A stretch of DNA of 64,000 bases from Mycobacterium sp. 1100029.7 (GCF_001665235.1 NZ_LZSC01000029.1:1-64000); one strand, 5' to 3'; numbered from the stretch's first letter, positions 9,882 to 19,054 are shown. Notes: generated by a model from the sequence alone, not told the origin. A program made the numbers and translations.

Positions 9882-10490
9882 ATGTCCGAGAAGGCCCCCA
9901 CCAAAGACGAAGCCGGTTTCTGGTTCGACCCGCTGTGCCCGTGGGCATGGATCACGTCGCGCTGGATCCTCGAGGTGGAAAAGGTTCGCGACATCGAGGT
10001 GAATTTCCACGTCATGAGCCTGGCGGTGCTCAACGAGAACCGTGAGGGTCTGCCGGCGGAGTATCGCGAGAAGATGAAGTCGGCCTTCGGCCCGGTGCGG
10101 GTGGCGATCGCCGCCGAGCAGGCGCACGGCCCCGAGGTGTTGGCCCCGCTGTACACCGCGATGGGCACCCAGATCCACAACAAGGGCAACAAGGAGCTCG
10201 ACGAGGTCATCAAGATCGCGTTGGACGAGACCGGTCTGCCCGCCGACCTCGCCGCCGCCGCCACCAGCACCGACTACGACGAGGCGCTGCGCAAGAGCCA
10301 CCACGCCGGCATGGACGCGGTCGGCGACGGTGCGAGTGGCGGCGGCGATGCAGAAGGCGGGGTAGTCGTCTTCGGCGTCGTAGGTGAAGGCGCCGCAATC
10401 GACGGGCTCGTGCCCGGTCTGCTTCAGGTGCTCGATAATCGCTTGCTTGAGCTCAAGCGGTCACGTCACGAACGGCCCGAGTTCGACTAG
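9882..10490 (+). CDS. Mycothiol-dependent nitroreductase/DsbA-fold homologue with scrambled C-terminal core (Rv2466c-like)
   Basis: 202 residues from ATG 9882 (GAGAGGA upstream). Residues up to GMDAVG and the last 13 ([13 protein letters not shown]) match the Rv2466c family, DsbA-like oxidoreductases acting with mycothiol. Two departures are visible. The active site reads CPWA rather than CPWC, leaving one thiol; this may be a natural family variant. More serious, the 136 bases 10319-10454 are the exact reverse complement of part of downstream rpiB, so about 45 codons encode a Gly/Val-rich antisense product in place of the thioredoxin-fold core, including the expected cis-Pro loop (GTPT in Rv2466c). 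The frame is preserved, but the fold should be destroyed. Treat as probably non-functional unless the region is an assembly artefact. Confidence 0.8.
   Translation: MSEKAPTKDEAGFWFDPLCPWAWITSRWILEVEKVRDIEVNFHVMSLAVLNENREGLPAEYREKMKSAFGPVRVAIAAEQAHGPEVLAPLYTAMGTQIHNKGNKELDEVIKIALDETGLPADLAAAATSTDYDEALRKSHHAGMDAVGDGASGGGDAEGGVVVFGVVGEGAAIDGLVPGLLQVLDNRLLELKRSRHERPEFD
10319..10454. repeat. Left arm of a perfect 136-bp inverted repeat (copied rpiB segment)
   Basis: Every base of 10319-10454 pairs with 10696-10561. Matching stops at 10318/10697 and 10455/10560. This arm lies inside the nitroreductase homologue and carries antisense rpiB sequence. The inner boundary sits at GAGCTC, a palindrome present at both junctions (10449-10454 and 10561-10566), which suggests a microhomology-driven template switch. 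Confidence 0.95.
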
Positions 10491-10524
10491 GTCCGCGGTC
10501 TGGGCGTCGTGCACAATGACGGGC

Positions 10525-11004
10525 ATGCGCGTCTACCTGGGTTCTGACCATGCCGGATTCGAGCTCAAGCAAGCGATTATCGAGCACCTGAAGCAGACCG
10601 GGCACGAGCCCGTCGATTGCGGCGCCTTCACCTACGACGCCGAAGACGACTACCCCGCCTTCTGCATCGCCGCCGCCACTCGCACCGTCGCCGACCCGGA
10701 AAGCCTGGGCATCGTGCTGGGCGGGTCCGGCAACGGCGAACAGATCGCGGCCAACAAGGTGCCGGGCGCTCGCTGCGCGTTGGCGTGGAGTGTCGAGACC
10801 GCGTCGCTGGCCCGTCAGCACAACAACGCACAGCTGATCGGCATCGGCGGCCGGATGCACACCGTGCCCGAGGCGCTGAGCTTCGTCGACGCCTTCCTGA
10901 CCACGCCGTGGTCGAAAGCCGAACGCCATCAACGGCGTATCGACATCCTCGACGAGTACGAGCGCACGCACGAGGCACCGCCGGTGCCCGGCGCGCCGGC
11001 TTAA
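10525..11004 (+). CDS. rpiB: Ribose-5-phosphate isomerase B
   Basis: A 159-residue RpiB/LacA/LacB-type isomerase interconverting ribose-5-phosphate and ribulose-5-phosphate. LGSDHAGFELK, the DYPAF segment, the GSGNGEQIAANK phosphate loop and the HNNAQLIGIGGRMH region are all intact. ATG 10525 follows CACAAT by 7 nt (leaderless-type spacing); ATG 10516 in frame would give a 162-residue product of the same length as the M. tuberculosis protein. The first third contains the source arm of the inverted repeat. Rv2465c counterpart. Confidence 0.95.
   Translation: MRVYLGSDHAGFELKQAIIEHLKQTGHEPVDCGAFTYDAEDDYPAFCIAAATRTVADPESLGIVLGGSGNGEQIAANKVPGARCALAWSVETASLARQHNNAQLIGIGGRMHTVPEALSFVDAFLTTPWSKAERHQRRIDILDEYERTHEAPPVPGAPA
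10561..10696. repeat. Right arm of the 136-bp inverted repeat (source copy in rpiB)
   Basis: This arm encodes normal RpiB residues 13-57 in frame, so it is the donor. The 106-bp spacer (10455-10560) holds the end of the nitroreductase gene and the rpiB start region. A transcript crossing both arms could fold into a 136-bp stem with the rpiB start in the loop. Confidence 0.95.
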
Positions 11005-11021
11005 GGGCTGCTGAGGCTGCG

Positions 11022-11822
11022 ATGCCCGAGGGCCACACGCTGCACCGATTGGCCCGGCTGCACCAACGGCGATATGGCGGCGCGCCGGTATCGGTTTCCA
11101 GCCCGCAGGGCCGGTTCGCCGACGCGGCGGCGGTCGTCAACGGACGGGTGCTGAAAAAATCCAGCGCCTGGGGCAAGCACCTGTTCCACGAATATGCCCA
11201 CGGCCCGATCGTGCACGTACACCTCGGGCTGTACGGCGCCTTCACCGAATGGGAACGCGACGGTGAGCTTCCCGAAGCGGTCGGACAGGTGCGGATGCGA
11301 ATGGTCGGCGCCGAGTACGGAACCGATCTGCGCGGCCCGACGGTCTGCGAGGTGATCGACGAGGCGCAGGTCAGCGACGTCGTGGCGAAGCTCGGCCCGG
11401 ACCCGTTGCGCAACGACGCCGACCCGTCCTGGGCGTGGACGCGAATCACGAAGTCGCGCAGGCCTATTGGTGCGCTGCTGATGGATCAGTCGGTGATCGC
11501 CGGCGTCGGCAACGTGTACCGCAGCGAGTTGTTGTTCCGGCATCGCATCGACCCGTACCGGCCGGGCCGGACGATCGACGAAGCGGAATTCGACGCGGCG
11601 TGGATCGACCTGGTCGCGCTGATGAGAGTGGGCCTGCGCCGCGGCAAGATCATCGTGGTGCGCCCCGAGCACGATCACGGTCTGCCGTCGTATCGCCCCG
11701 ACCGGCCCCGCACCTACGTCTACCGGCGCGCCGGTGACCCGTGCCGGGTGTGCGGCACCGCGGTCCGCACCGCTGTGCTGGAGGGCCGCAACCTGTTCTG
11801 GTGTCCGAGCTGCCAAAAGTGA
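11022..11822 (+). CDS. nei2: Fpg/Nei-family DNA glycosylase (Nei2-like)
   Basis: A 266-residue bifunctional DNA glycosylase/AP lyase of base-excision repair. The protein begins MPEGHTLHR; the Pro after Met is the catalytic nucleophile and the Glu is essential. The helix-two-turn-helix region (DQSVIAGVGNVYRSELLFRHRIDP) and a C-terminal zinc finger (CRVCG...FWCPSCQK) are complete. ATG 11022 is fixed by the invariant N-terminus. It follows rpiB by 17 nt and is likely co-transcribed. Corresponds to Rv2464c. Confidence 0.93.
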   Translation: MPEGHTLHRLARLHQRRYGGAPVSVSSPQGRFADAAAVVNGRVLKKSSAWGKHLFHEYAHGPIVHVHLGLYGAFTEWERDGELPEAVGQVRMRMVGAEYGTDLRGPTVCEVIDEAQVSDVVAKLGPDPLRNDADPSWAWTRITKSRRPIGALLMDQSVIAGVGNVYRSELLFRHRIDPYRPGRTIDEAEFDAAWIDLVALMRVGLRRGKIIVVRPEHDHGLPSYRPDRPRTYVYRRAGDPCRVCGTAVRTAVLEGRNLFWCPSCQK

Positions 11823-11907
11823 CGCGCTGGAATTCGCAGGAAACTGACAGGAAGAAACGCTGGCGTCTCTAGTTTTCGATGCCGGTGCGGTGGGTACGAG
11901 TGCGCTT

Positions 11908-12234
11908 GTGAAGATGATTCCTCGATTAGCTGCAACGATCCTTGCCGGAGCCGCGGTGTCGGGTCTGGCTGGTGTCGGCTTCGCGGCCGACGCTGTCGCG
12001 CAGCCCGGGCCCTTCCCGCAGTGGTGCCCGGGGGAGTTCTGGGACCCGGGCTGGGGCAACAACTGGGACTGGAACAGCTGCCATGACTGGCGTGGTGGAC
12101 CCGGCGGCTGGAACCCGCCTGGACCGGCCGGGGGTCCCGGCTGGGGCCCGGACCGCGGGCCCGGTTGGGGTCCGCCCGGACCGCCGCCGCCTCCGGGCTG
12201 GGGCCCGCCGCCGCCTCCTGGCTGGCACCCCTGA
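11908..12234 (+). CDS. Small secreted Trp/Gly/Pro-rich protein
   Basis: 108 residues from GTG 11908; ATG 11914 and GTG 11890 are other possible starts. A signal peptide is clear: Lys/Arg, a hydrophobic Ala/Gly/Leu core, and a likely cleavage after AVA-QP near residue 31. The mature part is only ~75 residues, with two cysteines (WCPGEF, SCHDW), many Trp, and a C-terminal run of repeated Pro-Gly-Trp-Gly units. Such short WGPP-rich exported proteins occur in mycobacteria but I cannot assign a function. A strong hairpin follows the stop. Confidence 0.7.
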   Translation: MKMIPRLAATILAGAAVSGLAGVGFAADAVAQPGPFPQWCPGEFWDPGWGNNWDWNSCHDWRGGPGGWNPPGPAGGPGWGPDRGPGWGPPGPPPPPGWGPPPPPGWHP

Positions 12235-12254
12235 TCGAACTCCCCATCGACAAT

Positions 12255-12286
12255 CGCGCCCTGCCGGCTTCGTTCGGCAGGGCGCG
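12255..12286. terminator. Bidirectional intrinsic-terminator-like hairpin
   Basis: A perfect 12-bp GC-rich stem (12255-12266 with 12275-12286) and an 8-nt loop lie between the convergent secreted-peptide and lipP genes. The following T-run is short (CTTTAT), as is usual in mycobacteria. Confidence 0.7.
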
Positions 12287-12302
12287 CTTTATGTCGGGTG
12301 AC

Positions 12303-13496
12303 TCAGGAGACGGCGTCTAGCCCGAGGACGGCGTACACCTCATTGCTCAGCGCCAGGCTGCGTGGATCCGCGTTGGCCTTCGTGGCGTCGAAGCGGTTGG
12401 CGACGTACGCGTAGCCGATGCGGTGCTCCAAGTCGACGAACCCGAACGACCCGCCCAGCCCGCCGTGGCCGAAGATCCGCGGATTCGGCCCGTTCACGCA
12501 GCGCTGGTTGAGCATGTAGCCCAGACCCCAGCCGTGGTCGGCGACGCGCGGTCCGAGCACCAGGTCGGTGTCGAATCCGCCTTGGCACACCCGGATCAGG
12601 TCCATGTGCTCGCGGCTCAGCAGTTTCTCCTGCGCGAGCGCGTTGTAGAACGTCGCCAGGCCCAAGGCGGACACCTGGGCGTTGGTGCCGGGGAATTCGA
12701 GCGCGCGCCAACGGTCCAAGTCGTAGGAACTGACCTCGTCGTCGGGCGCCCAGCCCATCGCGATCGCCAGCCCGGCCTTCGGGTGGTCGGTGAGGCTGGT
12801 CGGGCGGCTGGGCACCTGCGTGAGCAGGTCCCGCATGTGCGGCTTGTTGACGCGGTCGGCGCAACGCAGCTGATCGGCGGGGGACAGGCCGATGTGAATG
12901 TCGGCGCCCAGCGGTTCGGCGATCTCGGAACGCAGGTACTGGCCGATGGTGCGGCCCGTCACGCGGCGGAACACCTCGCCGAGGATGAAGCCGAAGGTGG
13001 TCATGTGGTAGCCCTGCGCGGTGCCGGGCTCCCACCACGGCTCGGCGGTCACCAGCTGGTCGCAGACGTAGTCCCAGTCGCAGACCTGCTCCCAGGTCAT
13101 CGGGGCCACCGGCCCGATGACGCCGGACCGGTGGCTCATCACCATGGCCAGCGTGATGTTTTCCTTGCCGGCCTGGCCGAACTCGGGCCAGTAGCGCGCG
13201 ATCGGGGCTTGCAGGTCCAGTTCACCGCGATCGACGAGCTGGTGCACGCAGGTGGCCGACAGGCCCTTGCTGCCGGACAAGACGGTGGTCAGCGTGTCGT
13301 GGCGCCAGGGCCGGGTGCCGGCGGCGTCGGCCCAGCCGCCACAAAGGTTGACGACGAGGTCGCCGTCGACCCACACCGCGACGGCCGCGCCCTGCTCGTT
13401 GTTCTCGGTGAAGTTGCGCTCGAATGCGTCACGCACTCCGGCGTAGTCAGCCGCGCATGAGCCTTTAATGTCCACGTACGTTTTCAGGTCGCTCAT
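12303..13496 (-). CDS. lipP: Beta-lactamase-family esterase/serine hydrolase (LipP-like)
   Basis: A 397-residue class C beta-lactamase-fold serine hydrolase (EstB/LipP type), probably a carboxylesterase. The SxxK active site is SGSK at about residues 73-76, followed by a conserved helix; the Tyr-containing second motif region (GYHMTTFG) and the C-terminal GHGGLGGSFGF segment are present. There is no signal peptide, so it is cytoplasmic. ATG 13496 has AAAGG upstream; a start nine codons earlier is possible. Corresponds to Rv2463. Confidence 0.88.
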   Translation of the reverse strand: MSDLKTYVDIKGSCAADYAGVRDAFERNFTENNEQGAAVAVWVDGDLVVNLCGGWADAAGTRPWRHDTLTTVLSGSKGLSATCVHQLVDRGELDLQAPIARYWPEFGQAGKENITLAMVMSHRSGVIGPVAPMTWEQVCDWDYVCDQLVTAEPWWEPGTAQGYHMTTFGFILGEVFRRVTGRTIGQYLRSEIAEPLGADIHIGLSPADQLRCADRVNKPHMRDLLTQVPSRPTSLTDHPKAGLAIAMGWAPDDEVSSYDLDRWRALEFPGTNAQVSALGLATFYNALAQEKLLSREHMDLIRVCQGGFDTDLVLGPRVADHGWGLGYMLNQRCVNGPNPRIFGHGGLGGSFGFVDLEHRIGYAYVANRFDATKANADPRSLALSNEVYAVLGLDAVS

Positions 13497-13531
13497 GGCG
13501 CCTTTCTGTGGAGCACTACTCACTCACCCAG

Positions 13532-13602
13532 AGCGGGCGACGGGAATCGAACCCGCGTAGCTAGTTTGGAAGACTAGGGCTCTACCATTGAGCTACGCCC
13601 GC
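13532..13602 (-). tRNA. tRNA-Gly (anticodon TCC)
   Basis: Read on the minus strand, a 7-bp acceptor stem (GCGGGCG/CGCCCGC), the D arm with AATGGTAG, an anticodon loop CTTCCAA and a TpsiC arm GGTTCGATTCC form a complete cloverleaf with discriminator T. CCA is not encoded. It lies just upstream of lipP. Confidence 0.97.
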
Positions 13603-13736
13603 ATGTATTAGTCGAGCGTGACTGTATCTGGCGGCGAACATCAAATCTAATCGACGCGGTCTTGTGATCGCACTGTTAGGTCTGCCAGGCCGTTGTTGGG
13701 CCGACCCCGCCGAGCCGTAGGATCGCGAGGTCAGCG

Positions 13737-13813
13737 CGGGGTGTAGCGCAGCTTGGTAGCGCATCCGCTTTGGGAGCGGAAGGCCGCAGGTTCAAATCCT
13801 GTCACCCCGACCA
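13737..13813 (+). tRNA. tRNA-Pro (anticodon TGG)
   Basis: Acceptor stem CGGGGTG/CACCCCG, D arm AGCTTGGTAGC, anticodon loop TTTGGGA and TpsiC arm GGTTCAAATCC give a full cloverleaf with an encoded CCA end. It lies directly upstream of tig, as in other mycobacteria. No integrated element is seen at its 3' end. Confidence 0.97.
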
Positions 13814-13855
13814 CACCGCGCCGCAACACCGAAACGAAGAACGAGGAGCACACCC

Positions 13856-15256
13856 GTGAAGAGCAGCGTCGAGCAGTTGAGCCCCACCCGGGTGCGGATC
13901 AACGTGGAGGTGCCTTTCACCGAACTCGAGCCCGACTTCCAGCGGGCCTACAAGGAGTTGGCCAAGCAGGTCCGGCTGCCCGGGTTCCGCCCCGGCAAGG
14001 TGCCGATGAAGTTGCTGGAAGCCCGCTTCGGCCGTGAGGAGATGCTCGAACAGGTCGTCAACGAGGCGCTGCCCACCCGTTACGGCCAAGCGGTCACGGA
14101 GACCGAGGTGCATCCGATCGGACGGCCCGAGATCGAGGTGACCAAAAAGGAGTACGGCGAGGACCTCGCCTTCACCGCCGAGGTCGACGTTCGCCCCGAA
14201 ATCACGCTGCCCGACCTCAGCGCGCTGCAGGTCTCGGTGGATCCGATCGAGGTCAGCGACGAGGACGTCGAGGCGGAGCTGCAGTCCCTGCGCGCCCGCT
14301 TCGGCACCCTGACCGGAGTGGACCGGCCGGTCGCCGACGGTGACTTCGTTTCGATCGACTTGTCGGCCACTGTCGACGGTGAAGAAGTGCCGGGCGCCGC
14401 TGCGGAAGGCCTGTCGCACGAGGTCGGCTCCGGCCGGCTGATCGAGGGCCTCGACGACGCGATCATCGGCCTGTCCGTCGACGAGTCCAAGGAATTCACC
14501 GCGAAGCTGGCAACCGGTGAGCACGCCGGTCAGGATGCGCAGGTGACCGTGACCGTCAAGACCATCAAGCAACGCGAACTGCCGGAGCCCGATGACGAAT
14601 TCGCGCAATTGGCAAGCGAATTCGACACCATCGACGAACTGCGCGACAACCTGCGCGAGCAGGTGGGCCGGCTCAAGCGCGCCGAGCAGGCGGAGAAGAT
14701 CCAGCAAGCCACGATGGACGCGCTGCTCGAGCAGGTCGACGTGCCGCTGCCCGAGGCGATCGTGCAGGCGCAGTACGACAGCGCCATCCACGGCGCGATC
14801 GACAGCGTCGGACACGACGAGGACAAGTTCGCCGAGGTGCTGGCCCAGCAGGGCAAGACGCGCGAGGAGTTCGAGACCGAGACGCGCAGCGCGGTCGAGA
14901 AGGACGTGCAGCGGCAGCTGCTGTTCGACGCGCTGGCCGACGACCTGGAGATTCAGGTCGGTCAGGACGACCTGACCGAGCGTCTGGTGGCGACGTCGCG
15001 GCAGTACGGCATCGAGCCCCAGCAGCTGTTCGCCTACCTGCAGGAGAACAACCAGTTGCCGGCGATGTTCGCCGACGTGCGACGCGGGTTGGCGATCGCC
15101 GCGGTGGTGTCGGCGGCGACGGTGACCGACAGCGACGGCAACACCATCGACACGAGCGAGTTCTTCCCGGACCGCCAGCAGGATGACGTGGTCGCCGAGG
15201 ACACGGACGACACGGACGACGAAGCCGACACGGCCGAAGAGTCCAGCGAGAAGTAA
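13856..15256 (+). CDS. tig: Trigger factor
   Basis: A 466-residue ribosome-associated chaperone/peptidyl-prolyl isomerase. The N-terminal ribosome-binding domain contains the signature GFRPGKVP near residue 45; a central FKBP-type PPIase domain (about 160-245) and the helical C-terminal chaperone arms follow. The extreme C-terminus is strongly acidic. GTG 13856 begins [19 protein letters not shown], the expected N-terminus. The following clpP1P2 operon makes a folding/degradation neighbourhood. Rv2462c counterpart. Confidence 0.97.
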   Translation: MKSSVEQLSPTRVRINVEVPFTELEPDFQRAYKELAKQVRLPGFRPGKVPMKLLEARFGREEMLEQVVNEALPTRYGQAVTETEVHPIGRPEIEVTKKEYGEDLAFTAEVDVRPEITLPDLSALQVSVDPIEVSDEDVEAELQSLRARFGTLTGVDRPVADGDFVSIDLSATVDGEEVPGAAAEGLSHEVGSGRLIEGLDDAIIGLSVDESKEFTAKLATGEHAGQDAQVTVTVKTIKQRELPEPDDEFAQLASEFDTIDELRDNLREQVGRLKRAEQAEKIQQATMDALLEQVDVPLPEAIVQAQYDSAIHGAIDSVGHDEDKFAEVLAQQGKTREEFETETRSAVEKDVQRQLLFDALADDLEIQVGQDDLTERLVATSRQYGIEPQQLFAYLQENNQLPAMFADVRRGLAIAAVVSAATVTDSDGNTIDTSEFFPDRQQDDVVAEDTDDTDDEADTAEESSEK

Positions 15257-15267
15257 TACAGCCTTGA

Positions 15268-15278
15268 CGCTGTGAGCG
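15268..15278. promoter_or_regulatory. Possible ClgR-type operator upstream of clpP1
   Basis: CGCTGTGAGCG is a palindrome (CGCT-N3-AGCG) 85 bp before clpP1. It resembles the actinobacterial ClgR box (WCGCYNANRGCGW, as I recall it) with one mismatch at the central A. ClgR is known to activate clp genes. Confidence 0.4.
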
Positions 15279-15362
15279 AACGCGGGGTGCGTGGCGCGAA
15301 ACGGCGGCGTTGGTTGGTTAGTGTCGGTGAGTACAGATCTCGAGAAAGCAGGTAACCCAGTC

Positions 15363-15962
15363 GTGACTGACATGCGTTCGAACTCGGTGGGCCTCAACCT
15401 CACGGACTCGGTGTATGAGCGCTTGCTCTCCGAGCGCATCATCTTCCTGGGTTCGGAGGTGAACGACGAAGTCGCCAACCGGTTGTGCGCGCAGATTCTG
15501 CTGCTCGCCGCCGAGGATGGTGACAAGGACATCAACCTCTACATCAACTCGCCGGGTGGTTCGATCAGCGCCGGGATGGCCATCTACGACACGATGGTGC
15601 TGGCGCCCTGCGACATCGCCACCTACGCGATGGGCATGGCCGCGTCGATGGGGGAGTTCCTGTTGGCGGCGGGCACCAAGGGCAAGCGTTACGCGCTGCC
15701 GCACGCCCGCATCCTGATGCACCAGCCGTTGGGTGGAGTGACGGGTAGCGCGGCCGACATCGCGATCCAGGCCGAGCAGTTCCACGTCATCAAGAAGGAG
15801 ATGTTCCGGCTCAACGCCGAGTTCACCGGCCAGTCGATCGAACGCATCGAGGCCGACTCCGACCGTGACCGGTGGTTCACCGCGCCGGAGGCCCTGGAAT
15901 ACGGCTTCGTCGACCACATCATCACCCGCGCCGCCCACATCACCAATGGAGAACCCCGATGA
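15363..15962 (+). CDS. clpP1: ATP-dependent Clp protease proteolytic subunit 1
   Basis: A 199-residue Clp serine protease subunit. The triad is visible: Ser in [11 protein letters not shown], His in [10 protein letters not shown] and Asp in EADSDRDRW. In mycobacteria ClpP1 and ClpP2 form a mixed tetradecamer working with ClpX or ClpC1. GTG 15363 (VTDMRSNS) is chosen to match the M. tuberculosis N-terminus (…VTDMRSNS); the frame is open from 15291, and ATG 15372 is an alternative. The stop overlaps clpP2 as ATGA. Rv2461c counterpart. Confidence 0.95.
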   Translation: MTDMRSNSVGLNLTDSVYERLLSERIIFLGSEVNDEVANRLCAQILLLAAEDGDKDINLYINSPGGSISAGMAIYDTMVLAPCDIATYAMGMAASMGEFLLAAGTKGKRYALPHARILMHQPLGGVTGSAADIAIQAEQFHVIKKEMFRLNAEFTGQSIERIEADSDRDRWFTAPEALEYGFVDHIITRAAHITNGEPR

Positions 15963-16603
15963 GTCCCCAGCACCCCGAAATGCAGCCCCAGGCGCGCTAC
16001 ATCCTCCCGTCGTTCATCGAGCACTCCAGCTTCGGCGTCAAGGAGTCCAACCCCTACAACAAGCTGTTCGAGGAGCGCATCATCTTCCTCGGCGTGCAGG
16101 TCGACGACGCGTCGGCGAACGACATCATGGCGCAGTTGCTGGTGCTCGAGTCGTTGGACCCGGACCGCGACATCACGATGTACATCAACTCGCCCGGTGG
16201 CGGCTTCACCTCGCTGATGGCGATTTACGACACCATGCAGTACGTGCGGGCCGACATCCAGACGGTGTGCCTGGGGCAGGCCGCCTCGGCCGCGGCGGTG
16301 CTGCTGGCCGCCGGCACGCCGGGTAAGCGGATGGCGTTGCCGAACGCGCGGGTGCTGATCCACCAGCCGTCGTTGCAGGGCGTGATCCAGGGCCAGTTCT
16401 CCGACCTGGAGATCCAGGCCGCCGAGATCGAGCGGATGCGCACGCTGATGGAGACCACGCTGGCGCGCCACACCAACAAGGAGCCTTCGGTCATCCGCAA
16501 GGACACCGACCGCGACAAGATCCTGACCGCCGAAGAGGCCAAGGACTACGGGATCATCGACACCGTCCTCGAGTACCGCAAGCTGTCCGCGCAGACCAAC
16601 TAG
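15959..16603 (+). CDS. clpP2: ATP-dependent Clp protease proteolytic subunit 2
   Basis: 214 residues, identical in length to M. tuberculosis ClpP2. Ser in [11 protein letters not shown], His in [11 protein letters not shown] and Asp in KDTDRDK complete the triad. It is coupled to clpP1 by a 4-nt ATGA overlap, ensuring balanced synthesis of the two ring types. Its TAG stop shares CTAG (16600-16603) with the convergent mmuM stop. Rv2460c counterpart. Confidence 0.97.
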   Translation: MSPQHPEMQPQARYILPSFIEHSSFGVKESNPYNKLFEERIIFLGVQVDDASANDIMAQLLVLESLDPDRDITMYINSPGGGFTSLMAIYDTMQYVRADIQTVCLGQAASAAAVLLAAGTPGKRMALPNARVLIHQPSLQGVIQGQFSDLEIQAAEIERMRTLMETTLARHTNKEPSVIRKDTDRDKILTAEEAKDYGIIDTVLEYRKLSAQTN

Positions 16604-17481
16604 CAGCTCTGCGCGACCGCCGCGATGTCGGCGGGCCGCACCCGGCAGCATCCGCCGATAATGCGGGCTCCGGCCGCGACCCACTGCCGGGCCAGCCCGG
16701 CGCGGAACCGCGAGCCGCCGGACCAGCCGCGGCCGTTCCACCGCTCGCCGCTGTTGGGGTAGACGATCACCGGCTTGCCGACGGCCAAGGCGATCTCGAT
16801 CGCCGGCAACACGTCGTCGGGACTGCAGCAGTTGACGCCGACCGCGACGATCTCGTCGACGCCGGCGGCCACCGCGAACGCCTCGGCGAGCGGTTGTCCG
16901 GCGCGGGTGCGTGTGCCGTCGATGGTGTAGCTCAGCCAGGCCGGCGCGCCGAGCGCGCGCACCTCGTCGACCAACGCCTCGGCCTCGTCCACGTCGGGCA
17001 CGGTCTCCAGAGCCAGCACATCGGCGCCCGCAGCGGCCAGAATCTCCAGCCGCGGTCGGTGCCAGTCCCGCAATTTCGCAACCGGCAGGCCGTAGCGCCC
17101 GCGGTACTCCGATCCGTCGGCCAGCGCCGCGCCGTACGGTCCGACCGAGGCGGCGACGAACAGCCCGCCGGCCTCGTCGCGGGCGTCGGTCGCGAGTTCG
17201 ACACTGCGGCGCAGCAATTCAACCGATCCGGCACGGTCGATGCCGCGGTCGGCGAAGCCGTCGAGCGACGCCTGGTAGCTGGCGGTCGTCGCGATCTGCG
17301 CACCGGCGCGGAAGAAGGCGGCGTGCACGGCGGCGATTTCCTGTGGGGCGTCCAGCAGCAACCTCGCCGACCACAGCGGGTCGGACAGGTCGTGGCCGCG
17401 CGCTTCCAGCTCGGTGGCCAGGCCGCCGTCGCTGATCAGCGCGGATTCGCTGAGGGACGCAATTTCTGCAGCCAATCCCAC
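16600..17481 (-). CDS. mmuM: Homocysteine S-methyltransferase
   Basis: A 293-residue enzyme transferring a methyl group from S-methylmethionine (or SAM) to homocysteine. The zinc ligands are in place: Cys in GVNCCSP and the Cys pair in IIGGCCRV near the C-terminus. The N-terminal [11 protein letters not shown] segment is typical of the family. The start is GTG 17481, supported by TACAGT (17489-17494 on the minus strand) exactly 7 nt upstream, giving a leaderless transcript; GTG 17490 is the alternative. Corresponds to Rv2458. Confidence 0.92.
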   Translation of the reverse strand: MGLAAEIASLSESALISDGGLATELEARGHDLSDPLWSARLLLDAPQEIAAVHAAFFRAGAQIATTASYQASLDGFADRGIDRAGSVELLRRSVELATDARDEAGGLFVAASVGPYGAALADGSEYRGRYGLPVAKLRDWHRPRLEILAAAGADVLALETVPDVDEAEALVDEVRALGAPAWLSYTIDGTRTRAGQPLAEAFAVAAGVDEIVAVGVNCCSPDDVLPAIEIALAVGKPVIVYPNSGERWNGRGWSGGSRFRAGLARQWVAAGARIIGGCCRVRPADIAAVAQSC

Positions 17482-17488
17482 CCCCGCC

Positions 17489-17494
17489 ACTGTA
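17489..17494 (-). promoter_or_regulatory. Probable -10 element of leaderless mmuM promoter
   Basis: TACAGT on the minus strand, 7 nt before the GTG at 17481. No Shine-Dalgarno sequence intervenes, which also argues against a SAM or B12 riboswitch here. Confidence 0.45.
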
Positions 17495-17752
17495 GGGTGG
17501 GTGGCCTGGCAACCAGCTCGTACGGCGTGACAAGCCTCGGTGGGGTAACGACCGCGACACGCCAAAGACACGGAAAGCGCGTCTCGGCCGGTGCGGGGGG
17601 CTGTCGGGCTATATGTTTTCGGACAGGCATGAATACCACGGACGCGATTCGGCGCTAATGGTCGCGGCAGGAACGATGCAGCGGGTAGCGTCGTGGGGAT
17701 ACATGCGGCACGTTGAGGCGTACGGCGAACAGGAAGTAGGCACTGAGGCACC

Positions 17753-19033
17753 ATGGCGCGCATCGGAGACGGCGGTGATCTGCTGAAGTGCTCGTTCTGC
17801 GGGAAGAGTCAGAAGCAGGTTAAGAAACTCATTGCGGGCCCGGGTGTCTACATCTGCGATGAGTGCATCGACCTTTGCAACGAGATCATCGAAGAGGAGC
17901 TTGCTGACGCCGACGACGTCAAGCTCGACGAACTTCCCAAGCCCGCCGAAATCCGGGAATTCCTGGAGGGGTACGTCATCGGACAGGACACCGCCAAGCG
18001 GACGCTGGCGGTCGCGGTCTACAACCACTACAAGCGGATCCAGGCCGGCGAAAAGGGCCGTGACTCCCGGTGCGAGCCGGTCGAGCTGACCAAGTCCAAC
18101 ATCCTGATGCTCGGCCCTACCGGCTGCGGTAAGACCTACCTGGCCCAGACCCTGGCCAAGATGCTCAACGTGCCGTTCGCCATCGCCGACGCCACCGCGC
18201 TGACCGAGGCCGGTTATGTCGGCGAGGACGTCGAGAACATTCTGCTCAAGCTGATCCAGGCCGCCGACTACGACGTCAAGCGTGCCGAGACCGGCATCAT
18301 CTACATCGACGAGGTGGACAAGATCGCCCGCAAGAGCGAGAACCCGTCGATCACCCGCGACGTCTCCGGTGAAGGCGTGCAGCAGGCGCTGCTGAAGATT
18401 CTGGAAGGGACTCAGGCGTCGGTGCCCCCGCAGGGCGGCCGCAAGCACCCGCACCAGGAGTTCATCCAGATCGACACCACCAACGTGCTGTTCATCGTCG
18501 CGGGTGCGTTCGCCGGGCTGGAAAAGATCATCTACGAGCGGGTCGGCAAGCGTGGCTTGGGCTTTGGCGCCGAGGTCCGTTCCAAGGCCGAGATCGACAC
18601 CACCGACCACTTCGCCGAAGTGATGCCGGAGGACCTGATCAAGTTCGGCTTGATCCCAGAGTTCATCGGCCGGCTCCCGGTCGTTGCCTCGGTGACCAAC
18701 CTCGACATGGAGTCGTTGGTCAAGATCTTGTCCGAGCCGAAGAATGCGCTGGTCAAGCAGTACACCCGCCTGTTCGAGATGGACGGCGTGGAGCTTGAAT
18801 TCAGCGACGATGCGCTCGAGGCGATCGCCGACCAGGCGATCCACCGTGGCACCGGTGCTCGTGGTCTGCGCGCCATCATGGAAGAGGTCCTGCTGCCGGT
18901 GATGTACGACATCCCGAGTCGCGATGACGTCGCCAAGGTGGTCGTCACCAAGGAAACCGTGCAGGACAACGTGCTGCCGACGATCGTGCCGCGCAAGCAG
19001 TCCCGGTCCGAGCGGCGCGACAAGAGCGCCTAA
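17753..19033 (+). CDS. clpX: ATP-dependent Clp protease ATP-binding subunit ClpX
   Basis: A 426-residue AAA+ unfoldase feeding ClpP1P2. The N-terminal C4 zinc-binding domain (CSFCGK...[10 protein letters not shown]), Walker A GPTGCGKT, pore loop GYVGED, Walker [14 protein letters not shown] and the sensor/C-terminal region ([12 protein letters not shown]) are all present. Length equals the M. tuberculosis protein. ATG 17753. It is separated from clpP1P2 by the convergent mmuM gene, so it has its own promoter. Rv2457c counterpart. Confidence 0.98.
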   Translation: MARIGDGGDLLKCSFCGKSQKQVKKLIAGPGVYICDECIDLCNEIIEEELADADDVKLDELPKPAEIREFLEGYVIGQDTAKRTLAVAVYNHYKRIQAGEKGRDSRCEPVELTKSNILMLGPTGCGKTYLAQTLAKMLNVPFAIADATALTEAGYVGEDVENILLKLIQAADYDVKRAETGIIYIDEVDKIARKSENPSITRDVSGEGVQQALLKILEGTQASVPPQGGRKHPHQEFIQIDTTNVLFIVAGAFAGLEKIIYERVGKRGLGFGAEVRSKAEIDTTDHFAEVMPEDLIKFGLIPEFIGRLPVVASVTNLDMESLVKILSEPKNALVKQYTRLFEMDGVELEFSDDALEAIADQAIHRGTGARGLRAIMEEVLLPVMYDIPSRDDVAKVVVTKETVQDNVLPTIVPRKQSRSERRDKSA

Positions 19034-19054
19034 CCGGCTAACCAAGTCGTCAAG

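Noticed and set aside
10453..10971. Minus-strand frame over rpiB (172 residues)
   Set aside because: Not a gene. Its product is nevertheless informative, because the same peptide reappears in the nitroreductase gene and reveals the inverted repeat.
13532..13813. Integration site at tRNA-Gly/tRNA-Pro
   Set aside because: No duplicated tRNA 3' ends and no integrase nearby; the gene order is the conserved one.
13802..15535. 577-residue minus-strand open frame opposite tig
   Set aside because: Antisense shadow of trigger factor; no family resemblance.
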